64,000 nucleotides of DNA from PALSA-894 sp963757565 (GCA_963757565.1 CAVWSB010000003.1:70977-134976); one strand, 5' to 3'. Numbered from the stretch's first letter, positions 37,943 through 46,036 are shown. Notes: generated from the letters alone by a model not told the origin. Program-made: numbers and translations.

Positions 37943-38500
37943 CTGAACTCAGGTCGGATCTCGGCGAGTTCGGCGAGGTGACCGCGGACATGCGTTTCTA
38001 CGAGCTTTCTGAACCGCATGGGCGTCGACGCCGAGATCGGCCGCCATCAGTGCGGCGACACGCGCCGGCCAGTTGAGCCACGAATCTCGTTCCTCGCGCG
38101 CCAGGCGAAACACCATCGCGGTGGCTCGCGCGCGATCGACGAGTTCTCCCTTCATCCGCTGCAGCCGCAGTCGTGCGAGATGCGCCTTGGCGATCTCGTG
38201 CGCGGTGCGCGCCTGGACGAAGGTGACGTTCGAACCCGCCGGAAGCCCTTGCTCCTTCAGCGTCTCTCGTACCGAGCCGAGTGCTGCGTCCGCGACCGGC
38301 TTCAGATTTTCCGAGCCCGCTCGCTTTGGCGCCGACTTGGCGCGACCTGGATCGGTCGAGCGTTGCCATGCGGCGTCCGCCTTAGCGGTTTCAATCGTGC
38401 CGTCTGACTCGACTGGGACGCGTCCAGCCTTGATGGCGCGCATCACCGCGACATGGCTGACGCCGCGGTGACGCGCATAGGCGCGGATCGAAAGACCCAT
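37939..38500 (-). CDS. terminase small subunit, Nu1-like (apparent frameshift)
   Basis: About 186 residues. The N-terminal winged-helix/HTH (MGLSIRAYARHRGVSHVAVM, RAIKAGRVPVESDGTIE) recognises the packaging site; AHEIAKAHLARLRLQRMKGE with FRLAREERDSWLNWPARVAA is typical of Nu1-like/phage packaging proteins. Near 37992 an AAA has one A too many; corrected, the C-terminus reads LVETHVRGHLAELAEIRPEF and stops inside the terL start as ATGA. First gene of the late structural operon. Confidence 0.82.
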
Positions 38501-38681
38501 TGTCGTCCATGTTGTCAGTGACTTAAGTCGAATTGGTCGGATTTCATTAACCTCACGACGCTGATCTATCCCGCCCCGGCACGCTCAAATTGGATCAAAG
38601 CGGGCGCGAGATACTTGTCTTCGTGCGACTGGCGCTCATTTCGGTCCTGGCCAGGCATTCTCAATCAATTGGAAACGCCAA

Positions 38682-39062
38682 ATGCAGCTCCAGTCGATAG
38701 CCTCGCCAGTCGTTCTCGTGGTTGAGGATGATATGCTTCTGCGCATGAAAGCCGTCGATATGGTCGAAGATGCCGGCTACCAGGCGGTGGAAGCTGTCGA
38801 CGCGGATGAAGCTGTCGAGATCCTGGAGTCGCGCTCTGACATTGCACTGCTATTCACCGACATTCAGATGCCGGGCAGCATGGATGGGATAAAGCTGGCA
38901 CACGCCGTTCATGATCGCTGGCCGCCGATCAAGATCATTCTGGTATCGGGGCAACTGAAGCGCGCCAATATCGACATCCCGGCTGAAAGCCGCTTTTTCG
39001 GAAAACCGCTGGAATCCGCCGCAATGATTGCCGAGATGCAGAATTTGATCGGTCGCGCATAG
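38682..39062 (+). CDS. single-domain response regulator (receiver)
   Basis: 126 residues, receiver domain only: VVEDDMLLR near residue 15, phosphoacceptor Asp in LLFTDIQMPGSMDG near 60, Ser in ILVSGQ and Lys in FFGKPL near 108. No output domain. The gene is 180 bases from the divergent terminase operon and 105 bases before an HWE histidine kinase on the same strand, its likely partner. This type of receiver is common in rhizobia with HWE kinases. I found no GGAAC-N16/17-CGTT element upstream. Confidence 0.87.
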   Translation: MQLQSIASPVVLVVEDDMLLRMKAVDMVEDAGYQAVEAVDADEAVEILESRSDIALLFTDIQMPGSMDGIKLAHAVHDRWPPIKIILVSGQLKRANIDIPAESRFFGKPLESAAMIAEMQNLIGRA

Positions 39063-39166
39063 GTTTGGCGGCACCGAGGCCGTTTTGGACCTGATCGGTC
39101 GACGCTACCGGCGCACCTGTCCCAATCGTGTGCACGGTACCTCACTTATGCTGCTAGTGTGCGAAC

Positions 39167-39955
39167 ATGCAGGAGATCGATCTTCGCCAGGGACAATCTG
39201 ACCAAGCGGGTGGCTTAGCGCCGCCCCACGACATCTTGGAGGCAGAAAACGTCAGCCTTCGATTGCTGCTGGTACAGGCTGAAATCAACGCTCAGGGCTT
39301 GCTTGCCAAGGCAGGCATCGAAGCCAAGGAGCGCGAGGCGTCCGACAAGCTTCAAAAGCTGATCCTCGAAGAACTCCATCATCGCATCAAGAACACCCTT
39401 GCGACCGTCAGCGCCATCACGTCCCAAAGCCTGCGCAACACGACAGACACCAAGCTGGCGCAGCAGGCAATTGATGGCCGGTTGCAGGCGCTTGGCCGGG
39501 CACATGACTTGCTCATGCAGGCCCGCTGGACGAGTGCTGATCTTGGGCAGATCGTTCGAGCGGCGACCACTCCGTTTGACAACGCCGTGGTATCGAAGTT
39601 CTCGATCGAGGGGCCAGAGATCCAGATCACTTCCGGCGCGGTCATCGCGATCGCGATGACGCTCAACGAGCTCTGCACCAATACGACTAAGTTTGGCGCG
39701 CTTTCGATCCCTACCGGCCGCGTCCACCTTTCGTGGACAGTCGATTACCCGACGCATCGCCTCCAACTTGCTTGGGTTGAAAAAGATGGCCCCGAGGTTC
39801 ATGTCCCGGCGAGCCGGAGCTTTGGAACGCGGTTGGTCGAGACCTTGGGCAGGCAGCTAAAGGGCATTGTCCTGCTGACTTATGAGCCCAGCGGTTTTGT
39901 TTATCGGCTCGATGTCCCGCTCGCCTCGCTAACGGTCGCTACGACTAGCGACTGA
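39167..39955 (+). CDS. HWE-family sensor histidine kinase
   Basis: 262 residues, soluble, no transmembrane or PAS domain. A short coiled N-terminus (LEAENVSLRLLLVQAEINAQ) leads to the H-box LEELHHRIKNTLATVSAIT with phospho-His near residue 71, then the ATP-binding part: N-box NELCTNTTKFGAL, the W-x-E feature LAWVEKDGPEV, and a G-rich SFGTRLVETLGRQL. These features define HWE/HisKA_2 kinases, which feed receiver proteins including the general stress PhyR system. The preceding receiver gene is the likely target. Start ATG at 39167; no strong ribosome binding site seen. Confidence 0.88.
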   Translation: MQEIDLRQGQSDQAGGLAPPHDILEAENVSLRLLLVQAEINAQGLLAKAGIEAKEREASDKLQKLILEELHHRIKNTLATVSAITSQSLRNTTDTKLAQQAIDGRLQALGRAHDLLMQARWTSADLGQIVRAATTPFDNAVVSKFSIEGPEIQITSGAVIAIAMTLNELCTNTTKFGALSIPTGRVHLSWTVDYPTHRLQLAWVEKDGPEVHVPASRSFGTRLVETLGRQLKGIVLLTYEPSGFVYRLDVPLASLTVATTSD

Positions 39956-40139
39956 GCCCGCGCGACTGCCCGAGAAACAACGTTCATTCTGCGCCTGCGC
40001 TGGACAAAGCAATCAAATGATCAGCGATTTCGCTTGGCTTGCCTCCGGATCAGAGCATGTATCGCGTCACGCCCCGCCGCTCGGGGCTCCGGTCAGTAGA
40101 AGGGTCGCGATCATCGCGGCCCGTTACAAGGAGCCCAAC

Positions 40140-40418
40140 ATGGCCAAGGCGAAATCCCACAAGTCCACCGCGAAGAAGCAGAAGCGAGCGACCGCGAGCA
40201 AGGCACCGGCTAAGCGCGCGAACACCAAGCAGACCCAACTGATTGCGATGCTCCAACGTCCTGATGGCGCGACAATCGACGAGATCGTCAAGAAGCTCGA
40301 GTGGCAGTCGCACACAGTGCGCGGGGCCATGGCGGGCGCACTAAAGAAGCGGCTCAAGCTCAAGGTCGAGTCCGAGAAGATCGAGGGCCGAGGTCGCGTC
40401 TATCGCATCGCGGCCTAG
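40140..40418 (+). CDS. DUF3489 winged-helix-like protein
   Basis: 92 residues. The ATG at 40140 follows AAGGAG; the frame is open further upstream but without conserved sequence. A Lys/Ala-rich N-terminal tail (AKSHKSTAKKQKRATASKA) precedes the DUF3489 domain: TKQTQLIAMLQRPDGATIDE, then LEWQSHTVRGAMAGALKKR and GRGRVYRIAA, a small winged-helix-like fold. Such proteins are frequent in rhizobial phage and island regions and are probably DNA-binding; targets unknown. Confidence 0.8.
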   Translation: MAKAKSHKSTAKKQKRATASKAPAKRANTKQTQLIAMLQRPDGATIDEIVKKLEWQSHTVRGAMAGALKKRLKLKVESEKIEGRGRVYRIAA

Positions 40419-40513
40419 CCCTTGCGCTTCGGAGTCGACGAACTCCTGACCGGTGGCAGCGTGCGTGGCGCTCTGCCGCCGGTCAAGTTTCGGCTGGCCT
40501 GGCTTCTCTTTGC

Positions 40514-41233
40514 TCAATTTGTAATACGCTGCTTGGTCACCCGGTTGACGTGCTCTCGGACCACCTCGTAGCACTCGCAAGAGCTTTTCTTGAGACCTTC
40601 GCGATCAAGAATCTTAATTCGACCTCGCGAGTATTCGATCAAATCCTTCTTAGCGAGTATCGTTGCTGCCAGCGAAACGGCGTTCCGCTGCACACCAAGC
40701 ATGTGAGACAGATATTCCTGCGTCAAAGGGATAGCGTCGGACTCGATCACGTCCTGTGACTGCAACAGCCACCGGCACAGACGCGCTTCGACGGTATGCA
40801 GAGCATGGCAGGCGGCCGATTGTTGAGCTTGCGACAGGATGACAGACTGAAAGCCGTTTATGGTCAGCCTGAACCGTTCGCTCGCCTTGAACACTTTCAG
40901 GAAATCGTCGCTTCGTACCTGCAGTGCCTCGCCGGCAATTTGGACTGTGGCTTGTCCAAAAGAATAGAGACCGTAATTTGCAATCGAAGCACCAACCACA
41001 CCTTCTCTTCCGATGATGCCCGTCTCGATCTGATCGCCATTCTTCATGACGGCGAGAAGCGACACCATCCCGCTCAGCGGAAAGTGGACATGTTTAATCG
41101 TGGCGCCAGGTGCGTGCAGCACCGCCCCAAGGGTCATCACGACTGGTTTGAGATGAGCCTCCAGAGCGGCGAGATCGCCAGGAGATAGTTGCTTGAGCAG
41201 CCGGTTTTCCCCGGCTGGGGTGGACTTTGCCAT
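40514..41233 (-). CDS. Crp/Fnr family transcriptional regulator
   Basis: About 239 residues from the ATG at 41233 (GGAG eight bases upstream). N-terminal cyclic-nucleotide-binding-like beta barrel (LGAVLHAPGATIKHVHFPLS, GMVSLLAVMKNGDQIETGII) without the Fnr cysteine cluster and without the Crp cAMP-binding Arg motif that I can recognise; the C-terminal HTH contains IPLTQEYLSHMLGVQRNAVS. The ligand is therefore unknown. It lies in the cargo block with the two-component genes, on the opposite strand. Confidence 0.87.
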   Translation of the reverse strand: MAKSTPAGENRLLKQLSPGDLAALEAHLKPVVMTLGAVLHAPGATIKHVHFPLSGMVSLLAVMKNGDQIETGIIGREGVVGASIANYGLYSFGQATVQIAGEALQVRSDDFLKVFKASERFRLTINGFQSVILSQAQQSAACHALHTVEARLCRWLLQSQDVIESDAIPLTQEYLSHMLGVQRNAVSLAATILAKKDLIEYSRGRIKILDREGLKKSSCECYEVVREHVNRVTKQRITN

Positions 41234-41491
41234 CACGGTTCTCCAAGCCCTTCCGGAGGGCAGAGACCGCAATGGGGAAGCATGACGCGCCGAACAGCGC
41301 CGCTTGCGGAGACCAAGGCCCTTATGTGGGGGTTCTATGTCCGATCCGCTACCTTTGTATGCCCGCTACCATGAACACCGGTCTCGAATTAACAGGGGTA
41401 TCGCTATGCCCTGTACCGGGCAGACATTCGAGGTTCCCGAGGTGTGTGATGGGGCGTCTGGTTGATCGCGGATAGTTGGAGAGGCCGTCAA

Positions 41492-41728
41492 ATGGCCACA
41501 GCAGCTGATCCTTTCCTGAGCGAGAGTGCTGCGTTCGACGAAGCTGCAACACGCGCGATGGCGCTCGCCTTCGAGGACATTTGTAAAACGTTGAACCTGC
41601 CGCCGGACGCTGGCGAAGAGCGCAAGGCTATTGCGGTTCGGATTGTTGATCTGGCTCGCGGCGGACTAACCGATCCGCACGTACTTCTCGATCGTGTCGT
41701 TCGAGAAGCCAAGACTCCGGATTTGTAA
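41492..41728 (+). CDS. conserved small protein, unknown
   Basis: About 78 residues from the ATG at 41492, with GGAG 14 bases upstream; the frame is open ten codons further. Helical: AFDEAATRAMALAFEDICKT, then LPPDAGEERKAIAVRIVDLA and a short LTDPHVLLDRVVREA end. Proteins of this type are frequent in Bradyrhizobium and unassigned. First of three short plus-strand genes that follow the Crp/Fnr gene. Confidence 0.65.
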   Translation: MATAADPFLSESAAFDEAATRAMALAFEDICKTLNLPPDAGEERKAIAVRIVDLARGGLTDPHVLLDRVVREAKTPDL

Positions 41729-41764
41729 GGATTCTTATAGAAGGTGGTTGGCTGAGACATCGCC

Positions 41765-41959
41765 ATGGTCACGACGCAGAGCATGAGACGGTTTTCGATC
41801 GAATGCATGGATTGGGCTAAGCAAGCTGGCAACCCCAGCGATCGTCAGACGATCGTTACCGTGGCTCAATTATGGTTGACGACTGCCGAGCAAATCGACC
41901 GGCTGGTCGAACAAGGTCGCGCCAAATCTCTGCCCGACTTCAGAAGGAAACTTAACTAG
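41765..41959 (+). CDS. conserved small protein, unknown
   Basis: 64 residues: MVTTQSMRRFSIECMDWAKQ, then TIVTVAQLWLTTAEQIDRLV and a basic end. A two-helix protein of a kind common in Bradyrhizobium, function unknown. Start at ATG 41765; there is no clear ribosome binding site immediately upstream. Confidence 0.55.
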   Translation: MVTTQSMRRFSIECMDWAKQAGNPSDRQTIVTVAQLWLTTAEQIDRLVEQGRAKSLPDFRRKLN

Positions 41960-41978
41960 CCGGCAAGTGGGTGGGGCT

Positions 41979-42170
41979 ATGTCGGATTACCACGCGTACA
42001 TCTTGGGGGCTGACGGTCATATCATCAAACGTCACGACATCGAATGTGACGGCGATGACGCGGCGCTCGAATATGCGAAGAAGCTGGTGGACGGCCACGA
42101 CGTAGAAGTGTGGCAACGCGATCGCGTCGTAGGCAAGCTCAAATCAAACGATCATCCCGGTTCAACTTAA
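41979..42170 (+). CDS. conserved small protein, unknown
   Basis: About 63 residues from ATG 41979, preceded by GTGGGG. The pattern MSDYHAYILGADGHIIKRHD, ALEYAKKLVDGHDVEVWQRD then KLKS is shared by many short rhizobial proteins of unknown role, probably a small alpha/beta fold. Its end overlaps the 3' end of the convergent methyltransferase gene by nine bases. Confidence 0.65.
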   Translation: MSDYHAYILGADGHIIKRHDIECDGDDAALEYAKKLVDGHDVEVWQRDRVVGKLKSNDHPGST

Positions 42171-43403
42171 GCCCGGCGAATTCAAGAACGCATCGCCGGT
42201 GGCGGCCTGCGTCGCGCTGCCACCGGTTAGGTTTTGCCAGCGCTGAACAATGACATCGACGTACTTCGGGTCGAGTTCGACAAGCCGGGCGCGTCGGCCT
42301 GCACGCTCTGCCGCGATCATCGTGGTGCCCGAGCCGCCGAACAGGTCCAGCACGATATCGCGGCTCTTCGATGAATTCCGGATGGCGCGCTCGACCAGTT
42401 CGATCGGTTTCATCGTCGGGTGCAAATCGTTCTTTGCGGGTTTGTCGATGAACCAGACATCGCCCTGGTCGCGCGCGCCACACCAGTAGTGATCAACGCC
42501 CTCTTTCCAGCCGTAGAGGATCGGTTCGTACTGACGCTGATAGTCAGAGCGGCCAAGCGTGAATTTGTTCTTGGCCCAGATCACGAAGGTCGACCACTTG
42601 CCGCCGGCTTCCCGAAATGCCTTCTGCAGGACGTCCAGTTCCGATGACGACATGCAGATATAAATCGCGCCCTTTGTCATGGTGAGGATGTTGACGCTGG
42701 CGTCGTAGAGCAGCGCGCCAAAATCCGCGCCCAACGCATCGTTGAGGATCGGGCGGTTCTTGCCCTTGCGCTTGTCCTTCGCGGAATTCGCGTAGTTCAC
42801 ATTGTAAGGCGGATCGGTGAAGCACATGTCGGCGAGTTCGCCGCCGAGCACTGTCTCGACATCTGCCAGCACGGTGGCATCACCGCACAGAACCCGATGC
42901 TCGCCACAAACCCAGAGGTCGCCGGGGCGGCTGACTGGTTCCTCCGGGAGTGGAGGTGCCTCATCGGCAGCATCGGCGTCGTCCCCGACCTCGGCGAGCA
43001 GTCGATCCAAGTCATCGTCATCGAAGCCGAGCATCCCGAGGTCGACGTTCTCGTCTCGAAGTGCCGTCAGCTCCGCGGCGAGCATCTCGTCGTCCCAACC
43101 AGCGTTCTCGGCAATCCGATTGTCCGCGAGCATTAAGGCACGCCGTTGCGTCGGCGAAAGATGCGAGAGGACGATGACCGGTGCTTCGGTCAGGCCAAGC
43201 TTGCGCGCCGCCAGAATGCGGCCGTGCCCGGCGACGACAATGCCATCGTCTCCGACCAGCACGGGGTTGACGAAGCCGAACTCCGCGATCGATCCCGCGA
43301 TCTGTGCCACCTGCGCGTCCGAGTGCGTGCGGGCATTGCGGGCGTGCGGGATCAATCGGTCGAGCGGCCAGCGCTCAACTTTGTCGGCCAATTGCGATGT
43401 CAT
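42162..43403 (-). CDS. ParB-like nuclease domain fused to DNA methyltransferase
   Basis: About 413 residues. Residues 8-95 form a ParB-like domain (LIPHARNARTHSDAQVAQIA, VNPVLVGDDGIVVAGHGRIL with the GxGRxxA core). The C-terminal half is an N4/N6 amino-methyltransferase of class beta: catalytic DPPYNVNYA precedes the AdoMet motif DLFGGSGTTMIAAERAG, and LHPTMKPIELVERAIRNS is typical. The ATG at 43403 is preferred to a TTG at 43418. Such fusions are common in prophages of alphaproteobacteria and modify phage or host DNA; no cognate restriction enzyme is adjacent, so protection from host restriction or gene control is more likely than restriction-modification. Confidence 0.88.
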   Translation of the reverse strand: MTSQLADKVERWPLDRLIPHARNARTHSDAQVAQIAGSIAEFGFVNPVLVGDDGIVVAGHGRILAARKLGLTEAPVIVLSHLSPTQRRALMLADNRIAENAGWDDEMLAAELTALRDENVDLGMLGFDDDDLDRLLAEVGDDADAADEAPPLPEEPVSRPGDLWVCGEHRVLCGDATVLADVETVLGGELADMCFTDPPYNVNYANSAKDKRKGKNRPILNDALGADFGALLYDASVNILTMTKGAIYICMSSSELDVLQKAFREAGGKWSTFVIWAKNKFTLGRSDYQRQYEPILYGWKEGVDHYWCGARDQGDVWFIDKPAKNDLHPTMKPIELVERAIRNSSKSRDIVLDLFGGSGTTMIAAERAGRRARLVELDPKYVDVIVQRWQNLTGGSATQAATGDAFLNSPGLS

Positions 43404-43479
43404 ATTTTCGGAGATCAACTAATCTGGTGAATGTTAACTTGCCGCGCCACAGCACACCCTGCCTAATAGTCGGAAAATC

Positions 43480-44253
43480 ATGCCCACTATCTTGAATGCG
43501 AAAAGCACATCTGCGCCTTCGGTTTTTCAGCCGGTAGCTTTGTTGCGCGAGGCGCGGCGACAGAAATCCATGCTGTCTGAGGAGGTGCCATCCGTCTGCA
43601 TATTGGACCCCGACGGCGACATCATCCGAAAGCTGCGCGAGAGGGGTCAGGCACGGGCCTTCAAGGGATGGCCGTGCTATCACACCGAGCTTGATACCTT
43701 CGAACTGGCGGGGCGGATAGTTGGCATCGTGGGTCGCGTCGTTGGCGCGCCTTTCGCAGTGCTGGTCGCTGAAGAGCTATTCGCCAGCGGCTGCCAGCTC
43801 TTGTTGAGCATTACCTCTGCGGGCCAGATATCGCGCTCAGGGCCAACGCCGTACTTTGTGATAATCGACCGTGCTTTGCGCGACGAGGGGACCAGCTATC
43901 ACTACGCACCACCGAGCGAGTACGCGCTTGCGGACACGGCGTTGGTAGCAAAGGCCGCTACCGAATTGAAACGGTGGCAGAAGCCCTTCTTTGTTGGTTC
44001 AACTTGGACCACCGACGCACCCTTCCGGGAGACGGCCGATGCTATCGAGATGGCACGTGCGAAGGGTGCGCTAGCGGTCGAGATGGAAGCGGCGGCGCTC
44101 TACAGCTTCGCCAATGCAGCGAATGTGAGCGTTCTTTGTCTTGCGCACGTGACGAACACAATGGGGCAAGGCGGCGATGACTTCGAGAAAGGCGAAAACG
44201 ACGGAACGACGGACGCCCTGCAGGTTCTCGAAGCTCTCGTTGGTATCGCTTGA
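43480..44253 (+). CDS. nucleoside phosphorylase family protein
   Basis: 257 residues. The PNP/UDP phosphorylase fold is indicated by VCILDPDGDIIRKL, the beta core LLLSITSAGQISRSGPTPYF, and the signature MARAKGALAVEMEAAALYSF with the ribose-binding MEA. The enzyme would cleave a nucleoside with phosphate; the base cannot be told. It is a lone plus-strand gene diverging from the methyltransferase gene in a phage context and may supply bases for phage DNA synthesis, or act in nucleotide-based conflict with other phages. Followed by a noncoding region with repeated GGTAAC. Confidence 0.8.
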   Translation: MPTILNAKSTSAPSVFQPVALLREARRQKSMLSEEVPSVCILDPDGDIIRKLRERGQARAFKGWPCYHTELDTFELAGRIVGIVGRVVGAPFAVLVAEELFASGCQLLLSITSAGQISRSGPTPYFVIIDRALRDEGTSYHYAPPSEYALADTALVAKAATELKRWQKPFFVGSTWTTDAPFRETADAIEMARAKGALAVEMEAAALYSFANAANVSVLCLAHVTNTMGQGGDDFEKGENDGTTDALQVLEALVGIA

Positions 44254-44265
44254 ACTGGGCCCTGA

Positions 44266-44374
44266 GGTTACCGGCTAGCCCTGGTAACAAGAATGCCGAA
44301 GTTACCAGTCAGCTTTGCATCAAAACCGCGGTGCTCCGGCCATTACTAAGGTCATGCAGGTGGTAACTGGTAAC
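44266..44374. repeat. cluster of five GGTAAC/GTTACC motifs
   Basis: GTTACC at 44267-44272 and 44301-44306, GGTAAC at 44283-44288, 44362-44367 and 44369-44374; three sites read TGGTAAC and the last two are tandem seven bases apart. About 0.05 copies of this hexamer would be expected in 109 bases. They lie just after the phosphorylase stop. A repressor or replication-protein binding site is possible. Confidence 0.55.
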
Positions 44375-44561
44375 TCAGATTTCGCAGGTGTCAGTAGCGA
44401 TGCAGCGCGCCATTGCCCCCCGCATTCATTTCTGAGCCAGGGAGGACCCGCAAATTGGTGTGGTGAAGTTTGTCACGACTCTCGCGACCATAACGAAATT
44501 GATACCCAATCCTTCCGGTTTTGTCCGTCCGAAAAATGTCCGCAAAACACTTTTCGCTTCG
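44375..44561. other. intergenic, no gene seen
   Basis: Noncoding stretch between the GGTAAC cluster and the convergent small gene; open frames here are short shadows. With the repeat cluster it makes a gap of about 300 bases without a gene. Confidence 0.5.
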
Positions 44562-45044
44562 TTAGCCGCCCAAGCTATCGGGCTCAAGGGTTGCTTGCGA
44601 GTGCACGGCGTCAAGGGTCCGCTGATGCTTACCGTGCAGGAAGACAGCTAGTTGTTGTCGGATCCTCTCGCCCTCAGACGTCACCGCTGCTTCGAACAGA
44701 CTGTGCTGAACCTCTTGCGGCAGCTCACTCCAACATTGCGCCACGGCCCGACCCAGGGCGCGCGAGAGCTCATCAATGGTCTCGGTTATTAGCTCAACAG
44801 GAGCTGAGGTATCGTCGATGCCCGCGTGCATTCCAAGGTCGCTCAACGCCTGGAGAAGCGCCTGATGTTCCGGACCATGTTCGCCTTGGGATAGGAAGCT
44901 TGTGACCTCGGTCTCCGAGGCGCGCCCCCCGGACGAAGGGTTTGGTTGGTGAGTCACGGCTAGATTAGCCGCGGCATTTCGGATCAATGTCCACCGGTCC
45001 CCATTGGGGCTCCGGTAGAGCTCTTTAACGGTTTCTGCTGTCAT
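44562..45044 (-). CDS. conserved protein, unknown
   Basis: About 160 residues from the ATG at 45044, although the frame is open to 45185. The N-terminus MTAETVKELYRSPNGDRWTL is a pattern seen in many Bradyrhizobium proteins, which continue as here with ...SSGGRASETEVTSFLSQG and EHQALLQALSDLG. The C-terminal part (IDELSRALGRAVAQCWSELP) is an extra helical region. No catalytic motif. It is the last gene of a minus-strand set running from the RuvC-like gene at 46554. Confidence 0.65.
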   Translation of the reverse strand: MTAETVKELYRSPNGDRWTLIRNAAANLAVTHQPNPSSGGRASETEVTSFLSQGEHGPEHQALLQALSDLGMHAGIDDTSAPVELITETIDELSRALGRAVAQCWSELPQEVQHSLFEAAVTSEGERIRQQLAVFLHGKHQRTLDAVHSQATLEPDSLGG

Positions 45045-45049
45045 TGCGA

Positions 45050-45535
45050 TCACCCTCTCAGGGGCAACGCTGAGCATTTTGCTATTGTTCCGGCCCCGCA
45101 GTGTCCGGGCTTCGCGATGCTGATCAGCCGTCGTTTCGAGCGTCCGGTTTCGGCGTGGCCATTGAGGCGGAATGAGATCAGACACAGAGCGTAGCGCCAG
45201 TGTTCATTGGCCGCTGAACGCCCAAGCCCGACTTTGTAGCAAATCGCTTTCCAGCGAGCGCCCGTTGCCCGCAGCCAAACGATCCGTGCGTCCACAGGCT
45301 CCAGCCAACGAAGCCAGTCGAGCGTTTCATCCATTCGGCTGATTGCATCCGGCGCGGGTGGGCCGCGTCTAAGACGTCCGGGTTCTCGCCCGATAAGATC
45401 GGAGAACTCGGCCATCATCGCGGGCCAGGTGTTGAAGTGTCCAGGCACACGAACGTTGGGCAGTCGCTTCATCACGTCAGCTGCCTCTATAAAGCGGTCC
45501 TCGATCAAGGAGGGCGTCCATTTTATTTCAGCCAT
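45050..45535 (-). CDS. DUF6362 family phage protein
   Basis: About 161 residues from the ATG at 45535, inside the end of the upstream gene. N-terminal WTPSLIEDRFIEAADVMKRL, central ISRMDETLDWLRWLEPVDAR and an HTH-like WKAICYKVGLGRSAANEHWR then YALCLI. This is the pattern of DUF6362 proteins of alphaproteobacterial prophages, possibly sigma-like or late-gene regulators because of the HTH; unproven. Confidence 0.7.
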   Translation of the reverse strand: MAEIKWTPSLIEDRFIEAADVMKRLPNVRVPGHFNTWPAMMAEFSDLIGREPGRLRRGPPAPDAISRMDETLDWLRWLEPVDARIVWLRATGARWKAICYKVGLGRSAANEHWRYALCLISFRLNGHAETGRSKRRLISIAKPGHCGAGTIAKCSALPLRG

Positions 45536-45722
45536 GCGCCGTCTCCTCGGTCCGCGTGCCATACAGCTTCTCGCCAAGCTGGCGAACCAGTTCGCGTTCG
45601 GGCCACGTGAGTCTGTTGTCGTCGGCGCTGACGACCAGGATATTCTGATCATGCCAGCCCTCGTGTTTGACCCGTTCGGGTGATCTGCGTTCCCCTCCGA
45701 ATCCTCTCGGCATGAAGTTCAT
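45528..45722 (-). CDS. small phage protein, unknown
   Basis: 64 residues, soluble: MNFMPRGFGGERRSPERVKH, HDQNILVVSADDNRLTWPER, ELVRQLGEKLYG. The start overlaps the stop of the upstream gene by four bases (ATGA) and its end overlaps the DUF6362 start by eight. The coupling supports it being real. No family recognised. Confidence 0.6.
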   Translation of the reverse strand: MNFMPRGFGGERRSPERVKHEGWHDQNILVVSADDNRLTWPERELVRQLGEKLYGTRTEETAHG

Positions 45723-46036
45723 TGCTCTTCCTCCCGGGCCAGGAGGTCAGCGAGCGAGCCGATGATCGACGCGGGTGATTTGCCGTCACCCAGCCGGCCC
45801 ATGCTGGCGGCGAGTGCCGAGGGCTCAACGCCGTGTTGAAGCAGCAGGGAAAGCGCGACGCATGCATCATCGAGGATGCGGTCCATTGAAGAACCGGCCT
45901 TGGCACCGTGGGTGAAGACCTCACCGACCTGGTTTCGGGAGACATCGAAACCGATCGTGACGGAATAAGATCGGAAGTCGTGGATCAGCTCTGTTGTGAT
46001 TGCGGGTCTACGATCCGGGAGTTTGTGGCGTGTCAT
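45719..46036 (-). CDS. TSCPD-like small protein
   Basis: 105 residues. The segment FDVSRNQVGEVFTHGAKAGS then MDRILDDACVALSLLLQHGV and GRLGDGKSPASIIGSLADLL resembles the TSCPD domain found at the C-terminus of class II ribonucleotide reductases and as stand-alone proteins, but the Cys-Pro-Asp itself is not seen. Role unknown; stand-alone versions occur in prophages. Overlaps both neighbours as ATGA. Confidence 0.6.
   Translation of the reverse strand: MTRHKLPDRRPAITTELIHDFRSYSVTIGFDVSRNQVGEVFTHGAKAGSSMDRILDDACVALSLLLQHGVEPSALAASMGRLGDGKSPASIIGSLADLLAREEEQ

Noticed and set aside
43480..44253. Calling the nucleoside phosphorylase a defence system
   Set aside because: There is no second effector or sensor gene beside it and no known defence domain fused to it, so only the enzyme family can be stated.
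44315..44905. 196-codon plus-strand frame
   Set aside because: Ser/Pro/Arg-rich product without family likeness; it overlaps antisense a conserved Bradyrhizobium-type gene (44562-45044).
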